Positions 17,512 to 25,629 of a stretch of DNA of 64,000 nucleotides are shown here, piece after piece; position 1 is the first letter of the stretch, and every line of letters starts with the position of its first letter. The stretch comes from Clostridiales bacterium SIT11 (GTDB taxonomy: Bacteria > Bacillota > Clostridia > Tissierellales > Peptoniphilaceae). Both the position numbers and the translations under genes were made by a program. Below the pieces are notes generated by a model. That model did not search any database. It saw only the letters and a program-made list of their open reading frames with translations, and was not told where the DNA came from. Location of the stretch: positions 1,054,001 to 1,118,000 of the forward strand of contig CYUK01000003.1 of the NCBI GenBank assembly GCA_001299455.1. Reading direction: 5' to 3'.

Positions 17512-19218
17512 ATGAATTTATTCCGAAGATTAAGTAAATATAAGATGAGGATTTTTCTGGTCCTCCTGCTGACCTTTGGGAATGCCCTAGGTGAGCTTTT
17601 TTTACCTAAGCTCATGAGTTTAGTCGTAGACCAGGGGATTGCCATTGGAGATACAGATTACATCCTAAAGATGGGGCTTATTATGCTTTTGGTGGTCCTG
17701 GGGACAGTTCTTTGCCGGGGAGGGGCCGCCTACCACTCCTCCAAGGTGACCATGGCCTATTCCGCTAGTGTCCGCCATGACCTCTTTAATAAAATCAACC
17801 ACTTGACCGTCAATGAAACAGAGTATTTTGGGATTTCTTCCTTGATTACCAGGACTACAGACGACGTCAACCAGGTAGAGCAAATGGTTTTAATGGGCCT
17901 AAGACCCCTAATTCGAGGTCCCCTCATGTTTATTGGAGGTCTGATTATGGCCGTCTCCACCAACCTGCGCCTGTCCCTAGTCTTTCCCATTTCCATTCCC
18001 TTTATTTCCCTGGGGATTTATATTGTCATCCGGACAGCCGTCCCCTATTTTCCAGAACTCCAAAGGCGACTGGACCAGTTGAACCAGCTTTTCCGCCGGC
18101 GACTGACAGGAATCCGGGTCATCCGGGCCTTTACCAGGGACGATTTAGAAGAGGAAGTTTTTTCTGAGGCCAACCAAAGCTACTATGACCTGGCCTTAAA
18201 GGTCAACAATATTATCGTCAACGTTATTCCTATTTTAACCATCTTTTTAAATATTACCCTAGTGGCCGTCATGTATTTTGGGGCCCACTTTATCCAGGCA
18301 GGGAACCTGGAAGTAGGGGAACTCATGGCCTTTATCCAATATATTACCCAGGTTTTAATGGCCCTGATTATGCTGTCTTTTTTAATTACCATGGTGCCCA
18401 GAACCTGGGCCTCTGTAGTCCGGATTAATGAAGTTTTAGATTATCCCACCCAAAAACCGGGAGGAGAAGACCCCCTGGACCAGGACCTTGTTTCTCTGGA
18501 AGCCAGAGACCTTTCCTTTGCCTATCCTGGTGCCAAGAGGCCTGTTTTAGATAAGATTCACTTTTCCTTAAAGGAAGGAGAAAGTCTCGGAATTATTGGA
18601 GGGACCGGGTCCGGGAAGTCCACCCTCCTCCGCCTCCTCCTGCAATTTTATAATATTTCCGGTGGAGACCTGCTCTTTAACGGGAAAAAGGCAGAAGACC
18701 TAAAAACCCAGGACATCCGAAAGCAAATTTCCTATGTCCCCCAAAAGAGTTTCTTCTTTTCCAAGACTATTGAAGAAAATCTCCGCTATGCTAACCAAGA
18801 AGCCACAGAGGAAGACCTTTTAAGGGCCCTTGATGCCTCCCAGGCCCTGGGCTTTTTAGGAGACCAGCCCCTAAAGGAAAAAATGAACCGGGGAGGGCAA
18901 AACTTTTCTGGTGGCCAAAGACAGAGATTGGCCATCGCCCGGGCCATTACCAGAAAGGCAAAACTCTACTTGTTTGATGATTCATTTTCTGCCCTGGACT
19001 ATGCCACTGACCGGAAGGTCCGGAAAAACCTCCAGGACTTTATCCAGGGATCCATGGTCATTATTGTCTCCCAAAGAGTGGCCACCATCCGCCATGCCGA
19101 TAAGATTTTAGTCCTAGAAAGTGGAGAAATGGTAGGCTATGGAAGCCACCAGGACCTTTTACGGAATAACCCCATCTATAGGGAAATTGCCCTGAGCCAA
19201 GGAGAGGAGGAAGAATGA
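17512..19218 (+). CDS. ABC exporter half-transporter, degenerate-site subunit
   Basis: The 568-residue protein has an N-terminal six-helix exporter domain (about 1-310) and a C-terminal ATPase with Walker A GGTGSGKST, signature SGGQRQRLAIARA and Walker B YLFDDSFSALD. The catalytic Glu after Walker B is Asp, as in BmrC/LmrC-type subunits that form one degenerate site in a heterodimer. The partner gene overlaps by 4 bases. Likely exports drugs, lipids or peptides; substrate unknown. RBS AAGGAGG precedes the ATG. Confidence 0.93.
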   Translation: MNLFRRLSKYKMRIFLVLLLTFGNALGELFLPKLMSLVVDQGIAIGDTDYILKMGLIMLLVVLGTVLCRGGAAYHSSKVTMAYSASVRHDLFNKINHLTVNETEYFGISSLITRTTDDVNQVEQMVLMGLRPLIRGPLMFIGGLIMAVSTNLRLSLVFPISIPFISLGIYIVIRTAVPYFPELQRRLDQLNQLFRRRLTGIRVIRAFTRDDLEEEVFSEANQSYYDLALKVNNIIVNVIPILTIFLNITLVAVMYFGAHFIQAGNLEVGELMAFIQYITQVLMALIMLSFLITMVPRTWASVVRINEVLDYPTQKPGGEDPLDQDLVSLEARDLSFAYPGAKRPVLDKIHFSLKEGESLGIIGGTGSGKSTLLRLLLQFYNISGGDLLFNGKKAEDLKTQDIRKQISYVPQKSFFFSKTIEENLRYANQEATEEDLLRALDASQALGFLGDQPLKEKMNRGGQNFSGGQRQRLAIARAITRKAKLYLFDDSFSALDYATDRKVRKNLQDFIQGSMVIIVSQRVATIRHADKILVLESGEMVGYGSHQDLLRNNPIYREIALSQGEEEE

Positions 19219-20969
19219 AAGAAAAAAAGAAAAAATCAACCCTTAGACGGATTCTTTCCTATTTAACCCTCTACAAGGGCCGGCTTTTTATAGCCATCCT
19301 GGCCACCTTGGTCAGTACCCTGGCAGAAGTTCAAAGCCCCAAGCTCATGGGGGCCATTACCAGTCAATTGTTTGAAGATGTCCAAAAAAACCAGGCCATC
19401 CAATTTGACTTTGTCACAAAAACTTGCCTTTTCCTTATTGGCCTCTATGGCATCCAAAGCCTCTTTGACTTAATTCGGAACCGGATCCTAGTCAAGGTGA
19501 GCCAGGACTTAATCTTCCGCCTCCGGAAAGAAGTCTCGGAAAAAGTCCGCCACCTCCCTATTTCCTTTTATGACCAGCACTCCACAGGAGACCTCCTTTC
19601 CAGGATGACCAACGACGTGGAAACCCTGGGGAAAAACCTCCAGCAATCTATTTCCAGAGCCCTGTCCGGAGCCCTACTCATTGTAGGTATCCTTATTATG
19701 ATGGTCCGGACCAGCCTGATTTTAACCCTGGTCTTTATTGTTACCCTTCCCCTGTCCTATTTTACGACCAAGGCCATTGCTGCCAAAAGCCAGCACTACT
19801 TCCGGAAAAAATCCAAGGGCCTGGGAACCATGGTGGGCTTTATAGAAGAAAGCTTTTCTGCCACTGACCTGATTAAGGCCTATGGCTATGAAGACCAGTC
19901 TGAAAGAGAATTTGTGGGCCACAACCAAAAACTTTATGAAGTTTCCTACAAGGCCAGCTTCATGACAGGCATTATGCTCCCTGTCATGACCTTTATTTCC
20001 AACCTAGGCTATGTGGCCATTTGTATTGTCGGAGGCCTAGAAGTCCTGGCCCAAAACCTCCTTATTGGAGATATTCAGGCCATTATCCAATATGTACGGA
20101 AAATCCGCCGACCCATTGAAGAATTGGCAGAAATGGCCAATATTTTCCAGGCCTCCATTGCCTCGGGAGATCGGATTTTTGAATTTTTAGACATGGAAGA
20201 AGAAGTGGAAGCCCAAGACCAGGCCCTAGAAGCCCCTATCCAACAAGTGGATTTTAACCATGTCTCCTTTTCCTATGACAAGAAAACCCCCGTCATCCAA
20301 GATTTTAACCTTTCCGTTGAAAGAGGCCAGTCCATTGCCATTGTAGGCCCTACAGGCGCCGGAAAAACCACTCTGGTCAACCTCCTCATGCGGTTTTATG
20401 ACGTAGACCAGGGGTCCATTTCCTTAAACGGTATAGACATCCGGCAGGTTCCCAGGGAAAACCTCCGGTCTCTCTTTGGCATGGTCCTCCAAGACACCTG
20501 GCTTTTCCAAGGAACCATTCGGGACAACATCGCCTATGGCAGGGAAGATGCCCGGGAAGAAGACATTCAGCTGGCGGCCAAACAAGCCTATTGCCACAAG
20601 TTTATTGAAAGCCTGTCGGAAGGCTACGACACCCTATTAAATGAAGAAGCCTCCAATATTTCCCAGGGCCAGCAACAACTCCTAACCATAGCCCGTGCCC
20701 TCTTAAGTGACCCGGAAATCCTCATTTTAGATGAAGCCACCTCCTCTGTAGATACCCGGACAGAGCAGCTCATCCAAAAAGCCATGAAAAACCTCTTAAA
20801 GGGCCGGACCAACTTTATCATCGCCCACCGCCTGTCCACCATTGTAGGCGCCGACACCATCCTGGTCCTAGACCAGGGAGACATTGTGGAGCAGGGCAGC
20901 CACCAAGAACTCCTAGACCGAGGCGGAACTTATGCCAAGCTCTATGCTTCCCAATTTGCAGAAGAATAA
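19215..20969 (+). CDS. ABC exporter half-transporter, catalytic-site subunit
   Basis: The 584-residue partner of the preceding gene has a six-helix membrane domain and an ATPase with Walker A GPTGAGKTT, Walker B ILILDEATSSVD with the catalytic Glu, and a noncanonical signature ISQGQQQLLTIARA (SQGQ in place of SGGQ). Together the two subunits give one canonical and one degenerate ATP site, the LmrCD/BmrCD pattern. A strong terminator ends the two-gene operon. Confidence 0.93.
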   Translation: MKEKKKKSTLRRILSYLTLYKGRLFIAILATLVSTLAEVQSPKLMGAITSQLFEDVQKNQAIQFDFVTKTCLFLIGLYGIQSLFDLIRNRILVKVSQDLIFRLRKEVSEKVRHLPISFYDQHSTGDLLSRMTNDVETLGKNLQQSISRALSGALLIVGILIMMVRTSLILTLVFIVTLPLSYFTTKAIAAKSQHYFRKKSKGLGTMVGFIEESFSATDLIKAYGYEDQSEREFVGHNQKLYEVSYKASFMTGIMLPVMTFISNLGYVAICIVGGLEVLAQNLLIGDIQAIIQYVRKIRRPIEELAEMANIFQASIASGDRIFEFLDMEEEVEAQDQALEAPIQQVDFNHVSFSYDKKTPVIQDFNLSVERGQSIAIVGPTGAGKTTLVNLLMRFYDVDQGSISLNGIDIRQVPRENLRSLFGMVLQDTWLFQGTIRDNIAYGREDAREEDIQLAAKQAYCHKFIESLSEGYDTLLNEEASNISQGQQQLLTIARALLSDPEILILDEATSSVDTRTEQLIQKAMKNLLKGRTNFIIAHRLSTIVGADTILVLDQGDIVEQGSHQELLDRGGTYAKLYASQFAEE

Positions 20970-21010
20970 AAAAGATCCAGCAGAGAACAATCTGTTGGAT
21001 CTTTTCCTTT
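20969..21010 (+). terminator. Terminator after ABC exporter operon
   Basis: AAAAGATCCA...TGGATCTTTT forms a long stem with an AGAGAACAATCT apex, followed by CCTTT. A-rich on its left side, it could also serve the convergent carbonic-anhydrase-like gene. Confidence 0.82.
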
Positions 21011-21016
21011 ATAAGC

Positions 21017-21508
21017 TTACTTATATTTTTTTGCCACTTGAATATACTTTAAGGCCTGGGCCTTATTTTCCTCTGCCTTATCAATGGTCCGGACCACCTT
21101 GCCAGGAATCCCCATGACCAGACTGTTGGGAGGGATTTCTGCCCCTTCCGGCACCAAGGCGCCAGCAGCAACAATGGACCCCTTGCCAATATGGGCCCCA
21201 TTTAAAATAATAGCCCCCATGCCAATTAAGCAGCAGTCTTCAATCGTACACCCGTGGATAATGGCTCCATGGCCAATGGTGACATAGTCCTTAACAATAG
21301 CCGGATGGTCATCCGCCACGTGGACAACCGTTCCGTCTTGGACATTGGACCCTTCTCCAATAGAGATGGAATTGACATCTCCTCGAAGGACCGCATTAAA
21401 CCAAATACTGGACTTGGCCTTTAATTCCACTTCCCTTTCCACAACAGCTGTACTGGCAATAAAAACATCTTCCCCAATTTTGGGTTTATATTGATTAAAT
21501 TCACGCAT
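21017..21508 (-). CDS. Gamma-carbonic anhydrase family hexapeptide-repeat protein
   Basis: The 163-residue protein is a left-handed beta-helix of hexapeptide repeats (IGEGSNVQDGTVVHVADDHPAIVKDYVTIGHGAIIHGC), with three candidate zinc-binding histidines: His in VVHVADD and in IGHGAIIHGC. This YrdA/PaaY-like group includes active gamma-carbonic anhydrases and proteins of unknown function. It ends in helix-forming residues as usual. It is monocistronic and convergent with the ABC operon. Confidence 0.9.
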   Translation of the reverse strand: MREFNQYKPKIGEDVFIASTAVVEREVELKAKSSIWFNAVLRGDVNSISIGEGSNVQDGTVVHVADDHPAIVKDYVTIGHGAIIHGCTIEDCCLIGMGAIILNGAHIGKGSIVAAGALVPEGAEIPPNSLVMGIPGKVVRTIDKAEENKAQALKYIQVAKKYK

Positions 21509-21620
21509 AAAATACCTCCTTTAAAGGACTTATTTAATGTGTATACCCAAATATTAGGGAATTTACAATAAAATTTTCTATATGGATGACAATAAGTAGG
21601 ACAAAGGAATTAAAAAAAAT

Positions 21621-21649
21621 ACATGGAAATGTTTTCAAAATTTCCATGT
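21621..21649. repeat. Inverted repeat upstream of the island promoter
   Basis: Perfect 10-bp arms ACATGGAAAT/ATTTCCATGT flank a 9-base spacer (GTTTTCAAA). It ends 6 bp before the -35 element of the dimethylargininase operon and has no U-run, so it looks more like an activator or operator site than a terminator. Confidence 0.5.
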
Positions 21650-21655
21650 AGGCTA

Positions 21656-21684
21656 TTGACTATAAATACCAATCATGATATTAT
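21656..21684 (+). promoter_or_regulatory. Promoter of dimethylargininase operon
   Basis: TTGACT (21656-21661) and TATTAT (21679-21684) are 17 bases apart. The -10 lies inside the 68-bp palindrome, so a protein bound there would occlude RNA polymerase. Confidence 0.75.
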
Positions 21685-21736
21685 CGTATAAAGTATATTG
21701 TATACAATATACTTTATACGATAATATCATGATTGG
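21669..21736. repeat. 68-bp perfect palindrome, candidate GntR operator
   Basis: Bases 21669-21736 are self-complementary throughout: two 34-bp arms, no loop, no mismatch, from CCAATCATGATA to TATCATGATTGG. The centre TATTGTATACAATA (21696-21709) resembles operators of FCD-type GntR regulators, and one such gene lies 3.2 kb downstream. It spans the -10, the transcription start region and the first bases of the RBS of the next gene. In RNA it could form a very long hairpin. Palindromy is seen directly; the operator role is inferred. Confidence 0.85.
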
Positions 21737-21745
21737 AGGGAAGCT

Positions 21746-22528
21746 ATGTTTAAAAATGTAATTGTTCGCACGCCAGCCAAGAGCATTGTAAACGGTATTA
21801 CGTCAGCTCCAGAACTAGGAAAGCCTGATTATAACAAAGCTTTGATACAACATGAAAGCTATATACAGGCATTAAAAAATTGTGGATGTCAAGTAGAAGT
21901 GTTGCCAAGTCTAGAGAATTTTCCAGACTCTTGTTTTGTGGAAGATGTAGCTGTTTTAACTGAAAGAGTTGCTATCATTACACGACCAGGGGCAGAAACT
22001 AGACTTCATGAAGTAGATCATATTAAAGATACCCTAAGAAAATATTATGAAGAAGATTGTATTGAAGAAATAGAAAGTCCCGGAACCCTAGAAGGTGGGG
22101 ACGTAATGATGGTAGGAAATCATTTTTATGTTGGGCAATCTGATAGGACGAATGAAGAAGGCTGCAAACAATTTATTGACAGATTAAAAAAATATGGTCA
22201 TGAAGGAACTGTTGTGAAACTAGAAGAATTCCTACACTTAAAAACGGGAGTTAACTATTTGGAAAATAACAACCTTTTAGTCTCAGGAGAGTTTATAGAT
22301 AATCCCTTATTTAAAGAATTCAATCAACATATTATTCCTGATGATGAAATGTATGCAGCTAATTGTATTTGGGTAAACAACACAGTTATTGTACCTAAAG
22401 GATATCCAAAAGTTCTGAGTTTAGTAAAAAGTCTAGGCTATAAAACAATTGAAGTCGACACAAGCGAATTTAGAAAACTTGACGGTGGTTTGAGCTGTTT
22501 ATCTCTAAGATTTGAGGCTCAAAAATAA
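21746..22528 (+). CDS. Dimethylarginine dimethylaminohydrolase (DDAH)-like
   Basis: The 260-residue protein matches the DDAH group of the guanidino-modifying superfamily: N-terminal FKNVIVRTPAKSIVNGIT, FPDSCFVEDVAV (acidic active-site segment near 60-70), GTLEGGDVM, active-site His164 and nucleophile Cys251 in DGGLSCLSLRF. DDAH hydrolyses methylated arginines to citrulline plus methylamines. It is cytosolic. RBS GGAGGGAAGCT begins within the palindrome. AT-rich codon use differs from the surrounding GCC/GAC/CTG-rich genes, suggesting transfer. It could act on another guanidino compound. Confidence 0.85.
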   Translation: MFKNVIVRTPAKSIVNGITSAPELGKPDYNKALIQHESYIQALKNCGCQVEVLPSLENFPDSCFVEDVAVLTERVAIITRPGAETRLHEVDHIKDTLRKYYEEDCIEEIESPGTLEGGDVMMVGNHFYVGQSDRTNEEGCKQFIDRLKKYGHEGTVVKLEEFLHLKTGVNYLENNNLLVSGEFIDNPLFKEFNQHIIPDDEMYAANCIWVNNTVIVPKGYPKVLSLVKSLGYKTIEVDTSEFRKLDGGLSCLSLRFEAQK

Positions 22529-22552
22529 AAAAGAATAAAAGGAGAAGATATT

Positions 22553-23428
22553 ATGAATTATGGTTGTCAATCAATGGTAGGTAAAATTACAGATATTCTT
22601 TTAAAGCATCCTAAAGATGCATTTATTAGCCAAGAAAATTTAAATAAAACTTATGAAGCTTTTAATTATATAGGCTGCCCAGATTATGAAGAAGTTTTAA
22701 AAGAGTATGAAGTATTTGAAAACCACATTAAAAACAACGTAGAAAATGTGTACTATTTACCACAAGATGATCGCACAGGACTAGATTCAATTTATGCGCA
22801 TGATTCCTTAAAAGTAACCAAAAAAGGAGCTATTTATTTTCCCATGGGAAAAGAACTTAGAAGTAAGGAATCTTATGCAACAGAAGAATTCTTAAAGAAA
22901 AATGGTCTGCCAACACTTGGTCGGATTGAAGCACCGGGCAAGATGGAAGGCGGAGACGTTGTATGGATAGATGAAGAAACTGTAGCTATAGGCTTGGGCT
23001 ATAGAACCAATGAAGAAGGAATTCGACAATTCAAAGAATTAACAAAAGACTTTGTTAAAGACTACATTATTGTTCCCATGCCCCATGGTGAAGGCGAAGA
23101 TGAATGCCTACATTTAATGAGCGTTATTAGTATGATAGACCAAGATTTAGCTGTTGTTTACTCTAAGTTTATGCCAGTTATATTTAGAGAGTATCTTATT
23201 TCAAGAAATATTAAGCTACTAGAAGTTGATGATGAAGAATACAACTATTTAGGTAGCAATGTTCTAGCACTAGCCCCTAGAGTATGTGTCGTTATTGAAG
23301 GCGTTCCAAAAATCAAAGAAAAAATGGAAGCAGAAGGTTGTACTGTACTAACCTATCCAGGAAAAGAATTATCTTTTAGGGGAACTGGAGGTCCAACCTG
23401 TTTAACTCATCCAATTAGGAGACTATAA
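22553..23428 (+). CDS. Second guanidino-group hydrolase/amidinotransferase-superfamily enzyme
   Basis: The 291-residue protein is a distant paralogue of the preceding enzyme: Asp84 (YAHDSLKV), EAPGKMEGGDV (about 127-135), His187 (ECLHLMS) and a C-terminal Cys283 in GTGGPTCLTHPI are the expected catalytic residues of the arginine deiminase/amidinotransferase fold. It may act on arginine, citrulline or a methylated derivative; sequence alone does not fix the reaction. It follows DDAH by 24 bases with RBS AAAGGAG and shares its AT-rich codon use. Confidence 0.75.
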   Translation: MNYGCQSMVGKITDILLKHPKDAFISQENLNKTYEAFNYIGCPDYEEVLKEYEVFENHIKNNVENVYYLPQDDRTGLDSIYAHDSLKVTKKGAIYFPMGKELRSKESYATEEFLKKNGLPTLGRIEAPGKMEGGDVVWIDEETVAIGLGYRTNEEGIRQFKELTKDFVKDYIIVPMPHGEGEDECLHLMSVISMIDQDLAVVYSKFMPVIFREYLISRNIKLLEVDDEEYNYLGSNVLALAPRVCVVIEGVPKIKEKMEAEGCTVLTYPGKELSFRGTGGPTCLTHPIRRL

Positions 23429-23448
23429 AATTATAGGAGGAAGCAGTT

Positions 23449-24891
23449 ATGAATTTAAATGAATTAGCTTCTGTAGTAGTATACGATTATTTGTGGGGGT
23501 TACCTCTAGTATTATTTGTATTGTTTACAGGGATTTTCTTTACTTTTAGAAGTAAGTTAATTCAATTTAGGTATTTAAAGACAAGTTTTAAGGCGGCAAA
23601 AAAGTCTGTCTCAGGATCTTCAGGGGATGGTGAGCACTCAGGTGTTATATCGTCCTTTGAAGCCATGAGTATGGCACTAGGAACAACTATTGGTGTGGGG
23701 AACATCGGTGGTGTAGCGGCAGCTATAGCTCTAGGAGGGCCTGGGGCCATCTTTTGGATGTGGGTAGCCGGATTATTTGGTATGGTTATCAAAACAACTG
23801 AAATTACCTTGGCTCTTTTCTTCCGAAGTAAAGAAAAAAATGGAGAAGCCTATGGCGGGCCAAACTATTATATTCATAAAGGAATAGGAATAGAAAAAGG
23901 CTGGGTAAAATTTGCAAAGTTTTTAAATTTTATCTTTGCTTTTGGATTTATCATGGGGATTTTCTTAAATATTCAGACCTATACGGTTTCTGAGGCAGTA
24001 GGAAATACCTTTAATTTAAACCTAAATATTGTAGGAATTGTATACACTGTCCTACTGTATATTATGATTAGTGGGGGAATGAAACAGCTTGGTAAAATTG
24101 CTTCCTTTATTGTTCCCCTTATGTGTATCTTTTACATTGTAGGTAGCTTATTTATTATACTCAAACACTCTTATAACATCATTCCAGCACTTGAATTAAT
24201 TTTTGAATCGGCCTTTACTGGAACAGCTGCTATGGGAGGCTTTGTAGGAGCTTCATTTAAGTTAGCGATTACCTCAGGAATGAGTCGGTCCGTCTTTAGT
24301 AATGAGGCTGGTTGGGGAACCGCTCCTATGATTCACGCGTCTGCCAAGGTAGATCATCCTTTTAAACAAGGAGTTCTTGGGATTTTTGAAGTTATTTTTG
24401 ATACCTTGATTATCTGTACATTAACAGCCATGGTCATAATGGTATCTGGAGAGTGGAACAGCGGACTAGATGGAGCCACCTTAACCTTACAAGCCTTTGA
24501 ATCAGGTGTTGGAAATATAGGAAGAATGGTCTTAGCTGTAGGTGTGTTCTTTTTCGGCTTAACAACATCTAGTGGGGTCTATACACAAATTGAGGTTGTC
24601 TTAAGATACGTTCTTGGAGAGAAACCATTAAAAGATAAGTTATTACAAATTTATAAGTGGTTTTACCCAATTCCCAGCTTAGCAATGGTGCTTATTGCCA
24701 CAAAATATGGTCTACCAGGGACAACATTATGGTTGTTCTCAGATGCTTCTACAGCCTTACCAATTTTTGCGAATTTAATTGCTTTAATCATCTTATTCCC
24801 CATATTTAAACGACTTGTGGGGGACTATGAAGCAAGATTTTTAGGCAAGGGAGAGAAGTTGCCAGACAATGAAGTCTTTTATGAAGAGTAA
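23449..24891 (+). CDS. AGCS-family sodium:amino acid symporter
   Basis: The 480-residue polytopic membrane protein has AGCS hallmarks: an N-terminal WGLPLVLFVLFTGIFFTFR helix, the conserved segment GTTIGVGNIGGVAAAIALGGPGA (about 78-98), ITSGMSRSVFSNEAGWGTAPMIHA, and a charged C-terminus. AGCS proteins import alanine, glycine or related amino acids with Na+. In this operon it probably brings in the substrate of the two guanidino hydrolases. Its stop codon abuts the stop of the convergent gntR gene with no spacer. Confidence 0.9.
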   Translation: MNLNELASVVVYDYLWGLPLVLFVLFTGIFFTFRSKLIQFRYLKTSFKAAKKSVSGSSGDGEHSGVISSFEAMSMALGTTIGVGNIGGVAAAIALGGPGAIFWMWVAGLFGMVIKTTEITLALFFRSKEKNGEAYGGPNYYIHKGIGIEKGWVKFAKFLNFIFAFGFIMGIFLNIQTYTVSEAVGNTFNLNLNIVGIVYTVLLYIMISGGMKQLGKIASFIVPLMCIFYIVGSLFIILKHSYNIIPALELIFESAFTGTAAMGGFVGASFKLAITSGMSRSVFSNEAGWGTAPMIHASAKVDHPFKQGVLGIFEVIFDTLIICTLTAMVIMVSGEWNSGLDGATLTLQAFESGVGNIGRMVLAVGVFFFGLTTSSGVYTQIEVVLRYVLGEKPLKDKLLQIYKWFYPIPSLAMVLIATKYGLPGTTLWLFSDASTALPIFANLIALIILFPIFKRLVGDYEARFLGKGEKLPDNEVFYEE

Positions 24892-25536
24892 TTAAAAACT
24901 ATCGAGTTCAGCATAGTGTAGGGCCCAATGATCTTGGATTAAAAGCTTTTTTAACTTTTCAATATCTTTGCTTTTCAAAAGATTAACAATTTCTTCATGT
25001 TGTTTATTGGCGGAGGTTAGGTATTCTCCAAAGGCTTCAATATTGTTTTCACCATAACTTTGGCGGATAAATCGTCTACGCAAACGGTTTAAGGTGTCAA
25101 TTAAAGTGGGGTTGTTGGATTTGTTAATATAAATGTTGTGAAATTCAATTTGTAGCCTGTAGTACTCCCGGTAGTCTTTAGTATCAATGGCCTCTTGCAT
25201 TAAGTGATGAAGAGAAGATAGTTTTTCAAGGTCTAATAGTTCTAGATAATCAATAGCTAACTCAGCGGCAAAGGCATCTAATTGCCCAATTACAGCATAG
25301 AGGTCCCTAGCCTCTTGTTCAGTAATAGGTTTAATGAAGAAACCTCGCCTAGGATAAGACTGGAGAAAACCATCTGCTTCAAGCTGAATAAGTGCCTCTC
25401 TAACCGGGGTCCTTGAAACATTTAAGGCATTTACAATAGTTGCTTCGTTTATTTTATCATTGGCTTTTAGAGTGCCTTGTTGTATAGATTCTGTAATGAA
25501 TTTATAGACATAATCTTTTAATGAAGGTATTAGCAT
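24892..25536 (-). CDS. GntR family regulator, FCD subfamily
   Basis: The 214-residue protein has an N-terminal winged helix (INEATIVNALNVSRTPVREALIQLEADGFL, about 28-58) and a helical FCD ligand-binding domain (about 75-205) with metal-ligand-type residues (Asp and two or three His in EFHNIYINKS and KQHEEIV). FCD regulators usually repress catabolic operons and release on binding an acid or amino acid. It faces the RocB-like gene; a TATTGTATA motif shared with the big palindrome lies in its upstream region, suggesting autoregulation. Confidence 0.9.
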   Translation of the reverse strand: MLIPSLKDYVYKFITESIQQGTLKANDKINEATIVNALNVSRTPVREALIQLEADGFLQSYPRRGFFIKPITEQEARDLYAVIGQLDAFAAELAIDYLELLDLEKLSSLHHLMQEAIDTKDYREYYRLQIEFHNIYINKSNNPTLIDTLNRLRRRFIRQSYGENNIEAFGEYLTSANKQHEEIVNLLKSKDIEKLKKLLIQDHWALHYAELDSF

Positions 25537-25572
25537 ATAAAATCCTTTCTTTAAAAAAGCATATAATATACT

Positions 25573-25590
25573 ATTATATTGTATATTGAG
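25573..25590. promoter_or_regulatory. Second candidate GntR operator, gntR/RocB-like intergenic
   Basis: TATATTGTATA (25575-25585) is identical over 11 bases to the core of the 68-bp palindrome (21694-21704). It overlaps a minus-strand TATAAT (25573-25578) that could be the gntR -10. The mirrored half is degenerate (TTGAG), so this would be a weaker site. Confidence 0.5.
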
Positions 25591-25629
25591 TAAAAATCAA
25601 GAATTCAATCTAGGGAAATGGAGGTAGAG

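Noticed and set aside
21669-21736. Rho-independent terminator
   Set aside because: There is no U-run on either side, and the -10 element and the following RBS show it is a promoter-region element.
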